Position numbers and translations under genes: made by a program. Shown piece by piece: positions 12,201 through 20,252 of a stretch of 21,560 bases of DNA (its first letter is position 1; every line of letters begins with the position of its first letter). The notes beneath the pieces were generated by a model that had not been told where the DNA came from, searched no databases, and worked only from the letters and a program-made list of their open reading frames with translations. Origin of the DNA: Temnopleurus reevesii (lineage: Eukaryota; Echinodermata; Echinoidea; Temnopleuroida; Temnopleuridae); contig BQKZ01001022.1 of the NCBI GenBank assembly GCA_036244855.1, positions 131,366 to 152,925 on the forward strand. The letters are read 5' to 3'.

Positions 12201-15200
12201 GTATGCGCATTTAACAAGACGCACATGAAACAATGATTTTAATTGGCACATTACGATCAATTGCAACTTGACACCAATTTCAACTTTTGAACAACACCCT
12301 CTTAGAGTTATTGTTACCCTTCTCCATTCTAAAATGCCGAGCGCCTGGCAAGAAGGCAGATGGTCCCATTTTGGTATGACTTGGCCGGGGATTGAACCCA
12401 CGACTTTCCGTTCATGGGGCATTCCTACAGTGTACTATATAAGCTGAAATTTTCGCTGTGGTTTCATTTTTGCAAATTTCGTGGTTTGGGCCTCAGGAAA
12501 ATTTACACTCGGCAAGATGCGAATTCATATATGTACAATCATTTGTCAAAAATATGAAAATAACCACATGCCAATAAGTTAAACTGGTTTCAATCGTGAA
12601 AATATCTGTACTCTGAAATATTGGCTTAAGCCTCTCTTACAACCAGACGTGCGTCTTTTAAAGACGTGCGCCTTCGCAATTTCTGGAAAGCGCAGAGTGG
12701 ACGCAGAGTGAATTCCAAATTCGAGCAGAAGTAAGTAGGAAGTACTTAATAAGTATGTGTGTCTTGCTCGAAGAGTGCGTTCCGCACGTGGTCTGTGCAC
12801 CTTTTAGGAAGTAGGAAGAAGTAAGTTGCACGCACGAGCTCTACTTCTAGCGCACTCAATAAGTGGGACAATCGTACGTGAGTGGCAAGTGAGGAGTGCG
12901 CTTGTCAAAAATCGTACTTACAAAGTAAGTGAGAAGTACTCACTATGTAAGTGATACGCAAGACGATCGTGCGTCAAATTGGATAGATAATTGCAATTTG
13001 AAAACGAGCCAACCTAAAACTAACAGTTTTAACAGTCGTAAAATAATGAAGATAATAATAATAAAAATAAAAATTATAGTAATAAACTGACGAAAAGAGC
13101 GTGAGGAAAATCGGAAAACATGACTGAGCCTAGGCAAGGACAATCTATATAACTTGTATTAAAAAGTATACAAATCAGAAAAACATTTGAAAACGTTTGA
13201 ACTAAATCGGACATACTTCAATAGTGATTTCCATGCGAATTGGCAAATTTTAGTCACGTGTTATGACCTAAGTTATACTGTTCTCGTAACATATTGGGCT
13301 TCTTAGCATCCGCTTTAACCCACAAATGCATACTTGTTAATACATCCATAACGTTGAATCATTACATGCACCTGCACCCATGTGTTTATGGAATAAAAAA
13401 GAAGTCCTTCTTTCGGTGAAGGGGTCGAAATATAGGGTTTTACAGTAATGAGATATAAAATAAACTATCTGCAGAGAAGCGCATCACGTGACTAAAACTT
13501 GCCAATTTGCATGTAAAAATAATTGTTGAGTTACATCATTAATATATTCATAACTTCCGTAATTATTTGTCGTCCGTTTGCTTCAAACTATTTTTTATCT
13601 GTTCGTCTGATTGTTTTGCTTTTAATCCAAGCTGTATTTGTTTGGCCCAGAAAAAAATAATACTTTCTGTGTCATTTGATTGTATTATCAGGACTATACC
13701 GCCAAACAGAAAATTTAGTGTGCTCATTCCCCAAATTGTTAACGCGTACATTGAAAGTGAGTGCAAAGTACGATGCTCTTGCTTGTAAAGTATGCTTCAA
13801 CGCAGAAGTTTTTTCATGTTTCGCCTGCGTTACACGCACGCCTAACGCACTTACTCAGTACTGTAATTGTGCAACCTCTGAGCGTGCTCCCTCCATCCTA
13901 TTTGGCGAAGAGTGGAAGTAGCAAAAAACTTGTCGACCAGTTTTCGGGCTGCGTGCTCTGCGTCATATCTGCAACCACCAAAAGACGTACATCCCACGCC
14001 TTCTTTCGGTGAAGGCACGTGCAACTCACCACTTGACCCATTTTTGGAAGCAGACCACACGCAGACCGCACGCACGTCCGGTTGTAAGAGAGGCTTTATA
14101 CAGTATGTTATTTGACGCTTTTGATGTAAAGAAGGTCGTTCGACTTTCAGCCAGAATCAACCATGCACAAACTCTAGTTCAAATACACGTGTTCAGATAT
14201 CGAAAGGTAAATAAAATTAAAGCACATTCACATACAAGTTACAAAGGAGATCTTTATTTCATAACAAACCTACAGATAAAGGCAAACCTCTATGGCAACT
14301 AAAACTATAGAAATTGTTGGAAATGATAACAACAGTACTTTTGGCCTACCTACCGGTAAGATAAAATACCATAACATACCATTAACATACATAAATTACA
14401 AAATTAGCTCAGTAAAAGTTATGATAATGGTATCAATCATAATAATATCAAGAATGACTGTGACATGACCATCTTGGATGATCAAGGNGGACCAGCGTTG
14501 GCTTGAAAGGATTCAAGCTGCTGCTGAAGATCACTCACAGTGTCCGTCAACTCAAAGTTAGCTCCCTCAACCTCTGCAAGCTATGAGAGATAAAAATGAT
14601 AATAATAATTACCTCTTATTTATCCAGGTTAGCCACTTTCAGCTGTAAGCTGTTCTTCCAGGGGACCCTGCATAACTTAAGGGGGTGTTGTTCAAAATCA
14701 ACTGCAAATAAACTGCAACTTTGCAAATTGTAACGCGCATTTTCATTCACGCACGGTATGCGCATTTAACAAGACGCACATGAAACAATGATTTTAATTG
14801 GCACATTACGATCAACTGCAACTTGACACCAATTGCAACTTTTGAACAACACCCTCTTAGAGTTATTGTTACCCTTCTCCATTCTTAAATGCCGAGCATC
14901 TGGCAAGAAGGCAGATGGTCCCATTCTTATAAAGTCTTTGGTATGACTCGGCCCAGGATCATACCCACGACCTTCCGTTCATGGGGCATTCCTACTATAT
15001 AAGCTGAAATTTTCGCTGTGGTTTCATTTTTGCGAATTTCGTGGTTTGGGGCTCAGGAAAATTTACACTCGGCAAGATGCGAATTCATATATGTACAAAC
15101 ATTTGTCAAAAACATGAAAATAACCACATGCCAATAAGTCGAACTGGTTTGAATCGTTAAAATATCTGTACTCTGAAATATTGGCTTATACAGTATGTTA

Positions 15201-17432
15201 TTTGACACTTTTGATGTAAAGCAGGCCATTCTACTTTCAGCCAGAATCAACCATGCACAAACTCTAGTTCAAACAGACAGGTTTAGATATGGAAAGATAA
15301 ATCAAATTAAAACGTACAAAAAGTTTGAAAGGGGATCTTTATGTTATGACAAATCTGCAGATTGTAAATATAGGCCCATCTTAACAGCAACTAAAATTAC
15401 ACAGATTGTTAGAAACAGGATTTCTGGCCTACCTAAGATAAAATCCCATAACACACCACTAACATACCTAAATTACAAAATTAGCTCAGTAAAAGTTATG
15501 ATAATGGTATCAATCATAGTAATATCAATAATGACAAATATTTTTTTCAAATATAACAGAGGATTGTGACAGTTCACTCTCTGTCATAATCAAAGTGTGG
15601 AATTAAAAATTAACCTGCTTTTCCAGAATATTAGCTCTCTCAACTGCCTCCTCATGCTTGCTCTCAAACGCCTTCAATAATTCTTTATATTCATCCACCT
15701 GCTGTCCAAGTAAGTCAACCTAAAGCAAATCAGGAAAAGGCAAAATAAGTCAAAGTTACAGGCAACAATTTTATATTAGAGGTATTCTGCTATGAATTAC
15801 TAGTAGTTTCCCTAAAATTTACAGATGCTCAAATATGATGCTCTAGATCTAGTATCGTTGTTCCTATGTTATCTAAAACATGAATCCTTTTGAAGTAAAA
15901 TATTTTCACAGGCCATTGTACACCAACGACTCTTAAAAGTCTTACGACCTAACAGCCTTACAACCTGACAACGCATACTATTCGAAAAAGAGGCGCCGAT
16001 TAAAGAGCCGGTACCGATATCTTAAACATTGAGAATCAATACGCGATAAATCAAATTTTCAGCGCTAAAACATAAATTTTCTCTCTAAATTTGTGACAAT
16101 TGAAAGTGTCATTGAAAATTACTAAATTACATTCATGTTTTAGTTAATGATTATGCATTTAGTATCAAATAACAAAACATCTGCTTTCTAGAGCAAATTT
16201 GGAGTGACGATGTGGGTTGTTAGTGGAAGGTTGTGCCTGTGTGATGGGGCTGCTGAAAGCTGGAAGAGGTGTACAACCTTAAAAAGATTCATGATGTTAA
16301 AACCAGACCTCAATTGAACAGTCCAGTCATCAGACCTGCGACCAGTTTTGTGATGACGGCATACCCGTAGTTGTAAGGTCTTATGATGTATAATATTGGT
16401 GAATACTAGTAATCTTGAAACACTCATTTAGATACATCTAAAAAAGATGGAAAGCATGCAGGAGAAGACTTTTTTCTCTCTTTTTGTATTCTTTCTACTT
16501 TTTAGCATTTTTATGCATACATGATAATCACCTTGGTTTTACTTGAGTTGAGATTTTCTACAATGCATCCATCTGAGTTTGACCTTGTCCATCTAAGAAA
16601 AAAAAATATCAAGTTAACTCCTCTGTCATGAAAGGAATCAAAATATATTTCATCTTTGCATATTGCAGTATCCAATGTTTTACATTCAAAAGTTATTGAA
16701 AAATTACAGAAGCCAACATCTCAATTTTTTTCATAATTTATTAAATGCACTTCTTTGAGAGAATTATTACTTTATGCATACATGTACATCTTTATAGAAA
16801 AGGACAATTCTGTAAAATGATTAATGACAGCCAAACTATAACTTAAACTTGACAACCAATGCCAGCTAATTGCTCAACTAATTGATGCATAAATGACTAC
16901 ACATTGCATTAAAATATACTGTATAAAGCTTGATTTCATTAAGGCATTAAGTTGTATCATGGTATACCAAAAAGGTACCTTTATTTGTTTTTCATTACTT
17001 TCACTGTGAATGATACTTCAAAAATTATTCTGAATAAGCAAATTTTTAGGAACTTTAAAGAGGGAGATGGGAGGATCCCCTTATAAGATTTTAGGAATTA
17101 TATAGCTCTAAATCTCAACCAGGGCGGTGTTTCAGTAAGACATTCTTAGAGTCAAGAACGACCAAGAAAGACAATATCGCATGGACTGGATGATATTATT
17201 GTGTGGTACATTCAAGAATCTCTTTATCATTCAAATTATTCAAATCAATTTTAGGTCAATCTTACAGTCATTCATAACTTGGCGAAACACTGCCCAGGTC
17301 AGGTATAAACCTAAAATTTCCTGGAACACAGAGATCAACGATTACTTACACAGGTCGAGTGTCAGTAGGATCTTCGTCAAGCTCCTTGATCAGAGCAACT
17401 TTCTTTACGCTCGTACTAGCCCCATGCCCCAT
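5773..17432 (-). CDS. Spliced gene for an unrecognised coiled-coil protein with a myristoylation-type N-terminus and Ser-rich tail
   Basis: Seven coding exons join with GT-AG sites and compatible phases (exon 1 ends with two bases of a codon; exon 6 ends with one; all others break between codons). The result is 593 codons plus stop. Residues 1-6 are MGHGAS, matching the Gly2/Ser6 N-myristoylation consensus, followed by a Lys pair. Residues 49-260 are Gln/Glu/Lys/Leu-rich with leucines in heptad-like spacing, as in a parallel coiled coil. Residues 262-545 are Ser/Arg/Lys/Asp-rich and probably disordered, with a PKPPLRP stretch that could bind SH3 domains. A Leu/Ile/Met helix lies near 548-558. 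Codon 235 is TAG. I do not recognise a family and assign no function; a scaffold or cytoskeleton-linked membrane-anchored role is only a guess. The exon structure is the strong part of the call. Confidence 0.85.
6850..6852 (-). other. In-frame premature TAG at codon 235
   Basis: The codon reads TAG between QVSAQED and IIQLQGQ. Coiled-coil character and reading frame are unbroken on both sides, so a frameshift is unlikely. One base change from CAG (Gln), AAG or GAG would restore sense; Gln fits the local composition. Moving the acceptor past it breaks the phase with exon 6. It may be a sequencing error, a null allele in this animal, or a readthrough site. Confidence 0.85.
6978..8252. other. 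Intron 6, nothing recognised
   Basis: Intron of 1275 bp between exons 6 and 7. The open frames in it are short and lack splice sites of the right phase. No inverted-repeat element was found. Confidence 0.6.
8253..8385 (-). CDS. Exon 6 (residues 149-192)
   Basis: A 133-nt exon: acceptor ctttttcatcag before 8385, donor gtgaga after 8253. It reads RSMFRKKLRAANTEVTEVKQ through EEDNLKLQ and leaves one G, which completes a Glu codon in exon 7. The first third is basic; the rest is regular coiled coil. Reading upstream through the acceptor stays open for about 75 more codons, but that part is not helical and not coding-like. Confidence 0.85.
8738..9182. mobile_element. MITE of the GGTGTTTCACC family, split by another element
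   Basis: The left end CTGGGTGGTGTTTCACC and the right end GGTGAAACATCACCCAG are inverted repeats (16 of 17). The TTAA element at 8874-9152 sits inside it. Without the guest the host is only about 165 bp, in line with the 180-bp relative at 17119-17298. The right end abuts an AAT microsatellite. It lies in intron 5. Confidence 0.7.
8874..9152. mobile_element. piggyBac-like nonautonomous element (279 bp) nested in a MITE
   Basis: It has perfect 13-bp inverted ends, CCCTTTGAACCCT, flanked by TTAA at 8870-8873 and 9153-9156. End sequence and target duplication resemble the element at 3925-4278, but the interiors look unrelated. There is no open frame for a transposase. Confidence 0.75.
9183..9390. 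repeat. AAT microsatellite and dispersed AGCGCT repeat
   Basis: About eleven AAT units run to 9214, then an AGCGCTTT/AAAGCGCT hairpin (9225-9253) and a stretch ending near the words gggagactattccagagtc. The head matches the insertion at 3369-3450. I recall similar sequences as common dispersed repeats in echinoderm genomes, but have no search to prove it. The 3' boundary is approximate. Confidence 0.5.
9391..10532. other. Rest of intron 5, nothing gene-like
   Basis: No exon fits the phases of exons 5 and 6. A cluster of TGTGACG words with a GC box lies near 10290-10370 and is described as a finding. The rest is plain AT-rich intron. Confidence 0.55.
10533..10589 (-). CDS. Exon 5 (residues 130-148)
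   Basis: A small 57-nt phase-0 exon between acceptor tgtttttag and a strong donor gtaagt. It encodes QVEKLEMHVKVLEEQMASM, a clear heptad segment (V, L, M, V, L, M at a/d-like spacing). It keeps the reading frame of the exons on either side. Confidence 0.85.
11585..11842. repeat. Possible 3' end of a non-LTR retrotransposon or old retroposon
   Basis: A T-rich stretch ends in an AATAAA-containing aaaaataaactattgaact with a short tandem ATTGAACT-like tail, as at 3' ends of CR1-like LINEs. Just upstream, about 11450-11525 (gggtagagtgcagc... gggactcggactgtggc) resembles a decayed tRNA-type SINE with a B box. Both are old and partial; boundaries are estimates. It lies in intron 4. Confidence 0.3.
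11881..12018 (-). CDS. Exon 4 (residues 84-129), complete copy
   Basis: A 138-nt phase-0 exon with acceptor tctcctag and a good donor gtatgt. It reads LAEVEGANFELTDTVSDL through EEELTISNQ and continues the coiled coil. A 92-nt exact repeat of its 5' part occurs at 14489-14580 after an N character. This copy is the usable one, because it alone retains the donor. Confidence 0.85.
12040..12440 (-). mobile_element. tRNA-type SINE, 5' truncated, interrupted by a MITE
   Basis: On the minus strand, gtgggttcaatccccggcc (12394-12376) matches the RNA polymerase III B box GGTTCRANTCC. The body runs to an ATT-rich tail near 12040. No good A box is seen, so the head looks truncated. The MITE at 12123-12304 interrupts it. 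A matching copy lies at 14590-15000 in the other haplotype. It sits in intron 3 just upstream of exon 4. Confidence 0.5.
12123..12304. mobile_element. MITE with 20-bp ends inside the SINE
   Basis: TAAGGGGGTGTTGTTCAAAA at the left is matched in reverse complement at the right with one mismatch. Length is 182 bp. The same element at 14678-14859 has the same length, so it is shared by both haplotypes and older than their split. No coding capacity. Confidence 0.7.
12629..14095. mobile_element. Harbinger-like nonautonomous DNA transposon (1467 bp, TTA target)
   Basis: The ends are 26-bp inverted repeats with one mismatch, beginning AGCCTCTCTTACAACC. TTA flanks both sides (12626-12628, 14096-14098), and the other haplotype has one TTA at 15186-15188. 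A 3-bp TTA duplication fits the PIF/Harbinger superfamily. Open frames inside are all under 100 codons and I see no DDE transposase or Myb-like domain, so it is probably mobilised in trans. Subterminal GC-rich repeats and a nested foldback sit inside. It lies in intron 3. Confidence 0.8.
13232..13512. mobile_element. Foldback or MITE nested in the Harbinger-like element
   Basis: A 29-bp stretch starting catgcgaattggcaa and ending agtcacgtg is repeated in reverse complement at 13484-13512 (27 of 29). The element is about 281 bp. No clear target duplication was found, so it may be an internal palindrome rather than a separate insertion. Confidence 0.55.
14489..14580 (-). pseudogene. Truncated second copy of exon 4, probably an assembly duplicate
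   Basis: All 92 bases match 11927-12018. The copy has an acceptor (tctcatag) but stops at the single N at 14488, so the last 46 bases and the donor are missing. Flanking intron sequence also matches the first copy with small differences. It should not be counted as an extra exon: it is most simply the start of an overlapping contig from the other haplotype. A real partial tandem duplication cannot be excluded. Confidence 0.8.
14489..15535. repeat. Overlap block B, copy 2 (empty allele)
   Basis: It starts inside exon 4 right after the N and repeats SINE, MITE and flanks of copy 1. At 15186-15188 a single TTA marks the site where copy 1 carries its 1467-bp element. Right of about 15535 the sequence continues to exon 3, so this copy is joined to the rest of the gene. 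Confidence 0.85.
15615..15719 (-). CDS. Exon 3 (residues 49-83), start of coiled coil
   Basis: A 105-nt exon in phase 0 at both ends: acceptor tttgctttag before 15719, donor gttaat after 15615 (weak beyond the GT). It begins VDLLGQQVDEYKELL and ends ILEKQ. Charged residues alternate with spaced Leu/Val/Phe, as in a helix forming a coiled coil. It lies just right of the second copy of the intron-3 block, in sequence that occurs once in the window. Confidence 0.8.
15720..16531. other. Intron 2, nothing recognised
   Basis: Intron of 812 bp. The GC-rich patch near 15930-16020 has repeated cgacct/acaacct words similar to ones near 16370 in the opposite strand, but no clean element boundary. No exon fits. 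Confidence 0.5.
16532..16592 (-). CDS. Exon 2 (residues 28-48)
   Basis: The acceptor is excellent: a run of T residues then cttag at 16600-16593. The donor is gtgatt at 16531. The 61-nt exon starts with the last base of the split Val codon, then reads TRSNSDG through NSSKTK. The other two frames contain stops, so only the phase supplied by exon 1 is open; this supports joining exon 1 to exon 2. The segment is polar, has no coiled-coil pattern, and links the N-terminus to the coil. Confidence 0.75.
17119..17298. mobile_element. GGTGTTTC-family MITE (180 bp) just inside intron 1
   Basis: The left end CCAGGGCGGTGTTTC and the right-end complement CCTGGGCAGTGTTTC are inverted repeats with two mismatches. 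It is a relative of the host MITE at 8738-9182. It ends about 50 bp downstream of the exon-1 donor in the direction of transcription. Confidence 0.65.
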
Positions 17433-17483
17433 GGTGCAAAACTTCTCAAGTACATGCAGTTAGATGAATTGGATCCCTTTAAC
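17350..17483 (-). CDS. Exon 1 (first coding exon), haplotype copy 1
   Basis: An acceptor (ttacag) precedes 17483 and a strong donor (gtaagt, 17349-17344) follows 17350. The ATG at 17432-17430 sits in an ideal context, ACCATGG. It encodes 27 residues from MGHGASTSVKK through DPTDTRP, plus two bases (GT) completed to Val by the next exon. Bases 17483-17433 would be 5' UTR. The same exon recurs at 19880-20013 with one synonymous coding change. The acceptor tract is weak, so the 5' boundary is less certain than the donor. Confidence 0.75.
17405..17455 (-). promoter_or_regulatory. Short uORF overlapping the main start codon
   Basis: An ATG at 17455-17453 opens a 16-codon frame (MYLRSFAPWGMGLV...) that ends in TAA downstream of the main ATG (17432) in another frame. 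Its context is poor (C at -3, T at +4), while the main start has ACCATGG. It is kept in the second copy at 19985-19935 with one residue changed. If the 5' UTR includes it, it could lower initiation at the main start. Confidence 0.45.
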
Positions 17484-17832
17484 CTGTAAGTAGCACTTCC
17501 ATGAGCGCTTCTGGACAGAAAGAAAGATATAAGGTTGCTTCCAATTTTCAAAAAGAAATCATCAAAATTGTACGGTATGGACATCCTCCTCTGTGCTGGG
17601 TTGCTCATCTGCGCTCCATTGACATATACAATGTAACTCGCTAGCTCGGTGAAATGAAGACTTTTAGTTTTATCAACTAAAAATTACCTACTGTGTGTAA
17701 AGTGAATGGGATGCAGAGAAGAATGCCAAATAGTTCCTGGTCATATTTTGCTGAAATATTTCTCACACATACTCTTTAGGATATTTGTGATAATATCAGA
17801 TTGATATTGACTTATAGGATATTCATTGACTA

Positions 17833-18201
17833 CCGTATGGGTACCACTTTCCGGCCATCCTGGTATAAGCGGCCACCAAGCCTCATGCAGTTTGTCTATG
17901 GCGCGCACATGGCGCGCACTTAGGTTAAATGCGCGCCCAAATAAGCGCACGTACGCTTCAACACAATCCCTATGGAGGCTCAAATCAACAAGGCAGGCGG
18001 CCGGAAACACCCGCCCCATGTCGCTTGGCGATCGCCGATTGCTGCGCAAATATACGGGCGCCATTCATTAAGTTATGCACATCAATTTAAAGCCCAGAAT
18101 TTCGGCTAAAATATGATCTGAAAATAAACTTGAAATGCTGGATCTTGTGACTTGTGGAAGAGCAAAACTGCTTAAGCGGCTGGAAACTGGTGCTCATACG
18201 G
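17833..18201. mobile_element. TA-flanked MITE (369 bp), GC-rich interior
   Basis: Inverted ends start CCGTATGGGTACCA on the left and CCGTATGAGCACCA on the right (20 of 24 over the full ends). TA occurs on both sides (17831-17832, 18202-18203); the other haplotype has one TA at 20395-20396. This fits a Tc1/mariner-type or similar target. The interior is unusually GC-rich with CpG and GCGCGC words. Frames are open on both strands but short, and I see no transposase motif. Confidence 0.75.
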
Positions 18202-19390
18202 TACATGTTTTTTTTTCAAGCTGAAAGTTTAGGTGCACAGACGTTAGACCTTCCTTCATAACAGTCATACCATTTGATCTCTCGTCATTTTGCCATCAAA
18301 CTTGTATTTGATCCAACTGTTAACTTTGATGAAAGCAAATTTACAATAAATTGTGTGCACATGGAATAGTTTGTTGACAATTCTCACCATTTTCCTGAGT
18401 GGAGAGACTGCGACCGGCAAACCCGGAGATTAGTGCCCAGATTACGTGTGCATGTCACATAAAAATTCAACTAACGGCGGCAGACGTCCAAAATACACAC
18501 AGGTAACTATCCACAAAACAAGTCCAAAAGCTAATTTAATTGCATTTTGTAAAACAGAATGATGGTTTTAAATGTTATTTTCTTTTCCCTCCTTCCACAT
18601 TTCAAAAAATTTATTGAAAATTTAAATGATTTTGACGTTGAAAAGTGTAAACTTCAGCCAACTTAACAAACGTTTGTTGGTCGAATCTGGTGCAAAAATC
18701 ATCACCGACACACTATCACACGCTTTCATAGGATTGTACACGAATTTAATACATCACGCCCATCTGGGCACTTATCTCCAGGTTTGCCCTGCGACCGTTC
18801 CATCAATTGAACTTTAATATCACAATACTAATTGTGATTTTTTTCATAAACAAGAGGCAGAGCACTGCATAGTGTAACTAACATTATTACATGTACATTG
18901 TAACCCATCAAAACTGCTGACACCTCGGCAGTTCTCCAGCAAACGGAGGAATTCAACAAAAAAGAAGATCTTTTTTCATCTTTATATTATTTGAACTTTG
19001 AAGACTTATTTTCCGCAAAAACTGAAATATAGATTTGAAAATAATTAATTGTATTTCAAAATGTATTTCAAGGGATATATTGTGCGAAATATTACAATAT
19101 AAAATTGCTTGTGGGAAACTATGCAAATAATTGTGACCCCATCATAAAATTTCTACCGTACAGCCAGAAGATAAGAGATAGAAGATGAGAGCAGATGTGA
19201 TGTCTGTATCACTGACTGTGGCTGTGCGTAGACCCTACCTAAAGACTACAAACATCGACATCAACACATGGGACCGGGGTAAACTAACTGCTCAATAAAT
19301 CATAAAGATTTTATGAGTAAACGACTTATTTTTTTTAGTTTAAGGACTATCTTATTTAAACACTATTAAATGAAGTAAATAAACACTTAC

Positions 19391-19560
19391 CTTAGAATTC
19401 TCAACTGACGGTAGAAACTTGTAATTACTACATAGCAACCAAAAAAAGCGTCACCAAATTTCAGCCTCATAAATTAAGAAATAAGAATGTTGTGCGCCTG
19501 CTGGACAAAGATGGCGCCCGTCACAAAAGGTCCAGCGATATTATTGAGTGGTGACGACAT
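19391..19560 (-). promoter_or_regulatory. Possible promoter and noncoding first exon
   Basis: A strong donor (AAG then gtaagt) lies at 19391/19390 on the minus strand, 1.9 kb upstream of the exon-1 acceptor. Around 19508-19523 the plus strand has AAGATGGCGCC, a YY1-type initiator-proximal motif, next to CGTCA, in the most GC-rich stretch nearby. Together they look like a TATA-less promoter with a 5' UTR exon. The 5' edge is arbitrary; no transcript evidence is available. Confidence 0.3.
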
Positions 19561-19635
19561 CCTGACGAATGATGTAAAATGGAGTGAAATTTTCATGTTT
19601 TAACTGACGACCTTGAAGGAAAACGAAGCAAACNA

Positions 19636-19828
19636 CCAGGGCGGTGTTTCAGTAAGACATTCTTAGAGTCAAGAACGACTATTAAAGAAAGACAATATCG
19701 CATGGACTGGATAATGTTATTGTGTGGTACAATCAAGAATCTCTTTATCATTCAGCAACGGAACTGATTCAAATAATTTTTAAGGTCAATCTAACAGTCA
19801 TTCATAACTTGGCGAAACACTGCCCAGG
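19636..19828. mobile_element. Same MITE in the second haplotype copy (193 bp)
   Basis: It matches 17119-17298 with small insertions. The N at 19634 lies two bases left of its terminus, so the contig appears to start at the element's edge. Confidence 0.65.
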
Positions 19829-19879
19829 TCAGGTGTAAACCCCAAATTTCCTGGAATAAAGTAATCAACGGTTACTTAC

Positions 19880-20013
19880 ACAGGTCGAGTGTCAGTAGGA
19901 TCTTCGTCAAGCTCCTTGATCAGAGCAACTTTCTTTACGCTTGTACTAGCCCCATGCCCCATGGTGCAAAACTTCTCAAGTACATGCAGTTTGATGAATT
20001 GGATCCCTTTAAC
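19880..20013 (-). CDS. Second copy of coding exon 1 (other haplotype)
   Basis: The exon matches 17350-17483, including acceptor, ACCATGG start (ATG 19962-19960) and gtaagt donor. The coding part differs by one synonymous base (ACG versus ACA, Thr); the UTR also differs by one base. It sits right of the N at 19634, within a block that repeats 17118-19233. It is more likely an allele laid in tandem than a real alternative first exon. If real, it would encode the same N-terminus. Confidence 0.7.
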
Positions 20014-20252
20014 CTGTAAGTAGCACATCCATGAACGCCTCTGGACAGAAGAAAAGATATAAGGATGCTTCGAATTTTCAAAAAGAAATCATCAAAATTG
20101 TATGGTATGGGCATCCCTCTCTGTGCTGGGTTGCTCATCTACGCTCCATTGACATACACAATGTAACTCGCGAGCTCGGTGAAATGAAGTCTTGTAACTA
20201 AAAATTACCTACTGCGTGTAAAGTGAATGGGATGCAGAAAGGATGCCAAATA

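Larger units (their letters stand above)
11927..14487. repeat. Overlap block B, copy 1 (exon 4 and intron 3), with a 1467-bp insertion
   Basis: Outside the insertion at 12629-14095 this block aligns with 14489 to about 15535 end to end, with scattered substitutions. It ends at the N at 14488. It contains the complete exon 4. Confidence 0.85.
17118..19233. repeat. Overlap block C, copy 1 (exon 1 and upstream)
   Basis: Repeated at 19635-21430 with scattered substitutions and indels. Copy 1 has the 369-bp TA-flanked element at 17833-18201. It continues uniquely for 400 bp to the N at 19634. Confidence 0.85.

Noticed and set aside
12376..12394. tRNA gene
   Set aside because: Only the B box region is tRNA-like; no cloverleaf or A box is present, and the body continues as a SINE.
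13563..14302. Overlapping frames inside the 1467-bp transposon
   Set aside because: All are under 100 codons, on both strands, without DDE, HTH or Myb-like motifs; one crosses the element boundary.
17741..18071. Opposed open frames in the TA-flanked element
   Set aside because: They arise from GC-rich sequence with few stops, show no transposase motif, and one runs beyond the element into the flank.
19411..19445. RFX X-box (ciliary gene promoter) near ggttgctatg on the minus strand
   Set aside because: Only one half-site matches; the second half lacks the RNAAC pattern.
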